A stretch of DNA of 7,400 nucleotides, taken from Collinsella sp. CAG:166 (GTDB lineage Bacteria; Actinomycetota; Coriobacteriia; Coriobacteriales; Coriobacteriaceae). The notes under the pieces were generated by a model that ran no database searches, had not been told where the DNA came from, and saw only the letters and a program-made list of their open reading frames with translations. Shown here piece after piece: positions 5,655 to 7,400 of this stretch. The stretch covers positions 299-7,698 of the forward strand of contig FR878576.1 of the NCBI GenBank assembly GCA_000434535.1, written 5' to 3'. A program made the position numbers and the translations under genes. Numbering within the stretch: position 1 is the first letter of the stretch; each line of letters opens with the position of its first letter.

Positions 5655-6959
5655 TTAGGCGCGCTCGGCACGAGCAAGCTCGGCAGCGACAAGCTTAACG
5701 GCCAGCACCAGCACGTCGAGCGCGGCCTCCAGGTCCTCGACCGTGGGATAGCTCGGCGCAATACGGATGTTGGTATCGCGCGGATCCTTGCCATAGGGCC
5801 AGGTGGCACCGGCCGGCGTGAGCTTGACGCCCAGGTCGGCGCAAAGCGCGGCGACCTTCTGGGCCGAGCCCTCGGGACCATCGAAGCTTACAAAGTAGCC
5901 GCCGCGGGGGTGCGTCCAGGTGGCACAGCCCGTATCGCCCAGGCCCTCGGTGAGCTTGCGCTCAACGGCCTCAAAGCGCGGACGCAGGAACTCGGCATGC
6001 TTTTTCATGTGCTCCTTGACCGCCTCGATGGTGGGAAGGAAGCGCACGTGGCGCAGCTGGTTGAGCTTATCGGCGCTGATAAGGCCGGCCTTCAGGCGCT
6101 TGGAGAACTCGGCGATAACCGCGGGGCTCGCACCGATAAAGCCGATGCCGGCGCCCGGGAAGGTAATCTTGGACGTCGAGGCAAAGGCCACCACGCGATC
6201 CTCGGTGCCCGCCGCGCGAGCGAGGTCGAAGATATTGGCGAGCTCGTCGGTCTCGTCGTACAGGTCGTGCACGCAGTAGGCGTTATCCCAGAAGATGCGG
6301 AAATCGGGCGCGGCCGTGGGCATCTCGACCAGGCGACGCACGGTGTCCTCGCTAAAGGTGATGCCCGTGGGGTTGGAATACTTGGGCACGCACCAGATGC
6401 CCTTGATGGAGTCGTCGGCGGCAACCAGGCGCTCGACCTCGTCCATGTCGGGGCCGTTGTCGGTCATCGCGACGGGAACGTTCTCGATGCCCAGGTCGGC
6501 GGTGATGCCAAAGTGACGGTCGTAGCCGGGAACAGGGCACAGGAATTTGACCTTCTTGCCGTCGTGCGCGGCCTCGTAAGCCTCCCAAGGCTCGCTGCCG
6601 CACGAACCGCAGCGCCAAAACATGCCGGCGATATCGTGCTCGATCAGAAGGCTCGACGAACCCAGTACGAGCGTCTGCTCGGCAGGGCAACCCAGGAACT
6701 CCCCCGCCAGTTTGCGCGCCGAGGGAATGCCCTCAAAGCAACCGTAGTTTGAGCAGTCGACGTTGCCGTCGTGCAGATCGGCGTCGGCATTGAGAATATC
6801 GAGCATGGGTCGAGAGATGTCCACCTGGGAGGGCGACGGCTTGCCGCGGGCCATGTCGAGCGCCAGGCCCTTGGCCTTGACCTCGGCGACCTCGGCTTTG
6901 AGCGCCTCGATGGCGGCATCGAGTTCGGTGGTTTCCATCTTCTGGTAGATCGTCTGCAT
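5655..6959 (-). CDS. Type Ic aspartate aminotransferase (PLP-dependent, fold type I)
   Basis: Cytoplasmic PLP enzyme, 434 residues, expected to transfer the amino group between aspartate and 2-oxoglutarate. MARGKPSPSQVDISRPMLD (36-54) is characteristic of the Asp_aminotransf/alanine-aminotransferase-like family (PF12897), of which Corynebacterium AspT is an example. Fold-type I residues are Asn196 in SNPTG, Asp225 and Tyr228 in FWDNAY, the Schiff-base Lys264 in STSKITFPGAG, and the substrate-carboxylate Arg399 in NIRIAPS. The ATG at 6959 has a modest AAAGG (6968-6972) 8 nt upstream; the next Met (Met8) has no ribosome-binding site. It is unusually cysteine-rich, including a CGSCG pair (Cys117, Cys120). 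Substrate preference (aspartate, or alanine or another amino acid) cannot be fixed from sequence. Divergent from the small gene at 7110. Confidence 0.92.
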   Translation of the reverse strand: MQTIYQKMETTELDAAIEALKAEVAEVKAKGLALDMARGKPSPSQVDISRPMLDILNADADLHDGNVDCSNYGCFEGIPSARKLAGEFLGCPAEQTLVLGSSSLLIEHDIAGMFWRCGSCGSEPWEAYEAAHDGKKVKFLCPVPGYDRHFGITADLGIENVPVAMTDNGPDMDEVERLVAADDSIKGIWCVPKYSNPTGITFSEDTVRRLVEMPTAAPDFRIFWDNAYCVHDLYDETDELANIFDLARAAGTEDRVVAFASTSKITFPGAGIGFIGASPAVIAEFSKRLKAGLISADKLNQLRHVRFLPTIEAVKEHMKKHAEFLRPRFEAVERKLTEGLGDTGCATWTHPRGGYFVSFDGPEGSAQKVAALCADLGVKLTPAGATWPYGKDPRDTNIRIAPSYPTVEDLEAALDVLVLAVKLVAAELARAERA

Positions 6960-7000
6960 GGGTGCGACCTTTCGCGAAGCGGGACGTTGCAGTTCGTCTA

Positions 7001-7006
7001 AGTATA
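7001..7006 (-). promoter_or_regulatory. Candidate -10 element for the aminotransferase gene
   Basis: The minus strand reads TATACT (in GTCTATACTTAG), 41 nt before the ATG, giving a predicted leader of about 35 nt. It matches the element before tatA/B. The -35 region (about 7023-7030) is a poor consensus match but coincides with an inverted repeat. Confidence 0.5.
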
Positions 7007-7022
7007 GACCGCCACCGCCGCA

Positions 7023-7037
7023 ACGGCATGAAGCCGT
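7023..7037. promoter_or_regulatory. Inverted repeat in the divergent intergenic region, possible operator
   Basis: ACGGC ATGAA GCCGT is a perfect 5-bp inverted repeat with a 5-nt spacer. It lies between the aminotransferase and the plus-strand small gene, at the expected -35 position of the TATACT promoter. It could be a repressor/activator site, a small hairpin in the plus-strand leader, or chance. Confidence 0.3.
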
Positions 7038-7098
7038 GATAGATTAAGTTCATCGCAATGATTTACGACATCGCCGCGCATGCCGGCGTGGGGCGCCC

Positions 7099-7105
7099 AA
7101 GGAGG
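7099..7105 (+). promoter_or_regulatory. Strong ribosome-binding site for the small plus-strand gene
   Basis: AAGGAGG, close to the ideal anti-16S match, sits 4 nt before the ATG at 7110. It decides the start and is the best single argument that this short frame is translated. Confidence 0.8.
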
Positions 7106-7109
7106 CACT

Positions 7110-7364
7110 ATGGAGTACGGATCGTTTCAGGCCGAGGAATTCGGCGACCTGCAGCGCCTGGTCGACGGACTGTTTTACGACCGCCACGCCATCGACCGCC
7201 TGGATCTGATCGTACAAGCCGAAATCTTGGACCTGGCGCCCGATCTCATGGAAATCGTCAACCTGCTACCGCCCGGCTATTACGACCGCCAGTCACTTTG
7301 CGACCAGCTCAACTCCGCCTTGGCCGCCCACGGCTGGGGCGCCGTCTACGGAACGGTGGAATAG
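7110..7364 (+). CDS. Hypothetical small acidic protein, 84 aa
   Basis: I do not recognise a named family. The start is the ATG at 7110 because a strong AAGGAGG (7099-7105) lies 4 nt upstream; the frame is open further back to 7080 but that extension has no ribosome-binding site and spans this one. The product is acidic, with no signal peptide, membrane span or cysteine pair. It looks mostly helical: amphipathic stretches at about residues 8-24 and 28-52 (with LDLIVQAEILDLAPDLMEIV), then a loop LLPPGYYDR and a C-terminal segment LCDQLNSALAAHGWGAVYG. The well-formed domain-like composition, third-position GC and ribosome-binding site support a real gene. It is the only plus-strand gene and is divergent from the aminotransferase; a role as a small regulatory or partner protein is speculation. 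Confidence 0.78.
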   Translation: MEYGSFQAEEFGDLQRLVDGLFYDRHAIDRLDLIVQAEILDLAPDLMEIVNLLPPGYYDRQSLCDQLNSALAAHGWGAVYGTVE

Positions 7365-7366
7365 CC

Positions 7367-7400
7367 CTAGTCATTGGGGACGTTCTTAAACGACTAGTCG
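7367..7400. repeat. Inverted/direct repeat starting 3 bp after the small gene, cut by the window end
   Basis: CTAGTC occurs at 7367-7372 and again at 7394-7399, a 27-bp period. CTAGTCATT (7367-7375) is also the reverse complement of AACGACTAG (7389-7397) apart from one position, giving a possible 9-bp stem with a 13-nt loop (GGGGACGTTCTTA). The last ten bases, CGACTAGTCG, form a perfect palindrome. This is lower in GC than the flanking genes. It may be a terminator-like hairpin for the small gene or the first unit of a dispersed or tandem intergenic repeat continuing beyond the window. Confidence 0.5.

Noticed and set aside
5910..6752. Plus-strand open frame of 280 codons opposite the aminotransferase
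   Set aside because: The minus-strand frame carries all PLP-enzyme motifs; this frame has none and is a mirror artefact.
7080..7109. Upstream ATG at 7080 for the small plus-strand protein
   Set aside because: No ribosome-binding site before it, and the strong AAGGAGG for the ATG at 7110 would lie inside the coding sequence.
1..7400. Search for tRNA, rRNA, insertion sequence, phage, toxin-antitoxin or defence genes
   Set aside because: No cloverleaf, transposase motif, terminal repeats or defence domains are visible; nearly all the DNA is explained by ordinary genes.

Overview
The window is a GC-rich, tightly packed bacterial chromosomal segment. Seven complete genes lie on the minus strand and one small gene on the plus strand. 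Codon usage, the lysine/alanine-rich tail on the topoisomerase, the type Ic aspartate aminotransferase and the gene mix suggest an actinomycetotal gut anaerobe of class Coriobacteriia, most like Collinsella. That placement is an inference from overall character; there is no rRNA or other marker here to prove it.

Reading in the direction of minus-strand transcription (high to low coordinates): a type Ic (PF12897-like) aspartate aminotransferase (6959-5655) is followed 66 bp later by a small stand-alone STAS-domain anti-sigma-factor antagonist (5588-5274). After an intergenic region holding a tandem hairpin and a candidate promoter comes a tight run: TatA/TatB-family protein (5120-4542), tatC (4542-3751, overlapping by one base as TAATG), hypA (3744-3388, its Shine-Dalgarno lying in the last codons of tatC), hypB (3333-2650) and a type IA DNA topoisomerase (2595-1). 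The spacing allows all five to be one transcript, though the 54-bp gaps before hypB and before the topoisomerase leave room for internal starts or processing. On the plus strand, divergent from the aminotransferase, a conserved-looking 84-residue protein of unknown function (7110-7364) has a strong ribosome-binding site. An inverted/direct repeat begins just after it and runs to the window end.

The functional thread is Tat export plus nickel delivery. TatA/B and TatC form the translocase for folded proteins carrying a twin-arginine signal. HypA and HypB insert nickel into [NiFe]-hydrogenase before such enzymes are finished or exported. No hydrogenase subunits or hypCDEF genes are present, so this is a detached nickel-insertion module. 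The topoisomerase is the most unusual member: its signature motifs look archaeal-type rather than like the classical bacterial TopA, and its zinc-ribbon region looks duplicated. I see no mobile element, CRISPR array, tRNA or rRNA, and no wholly new multi-gene system.
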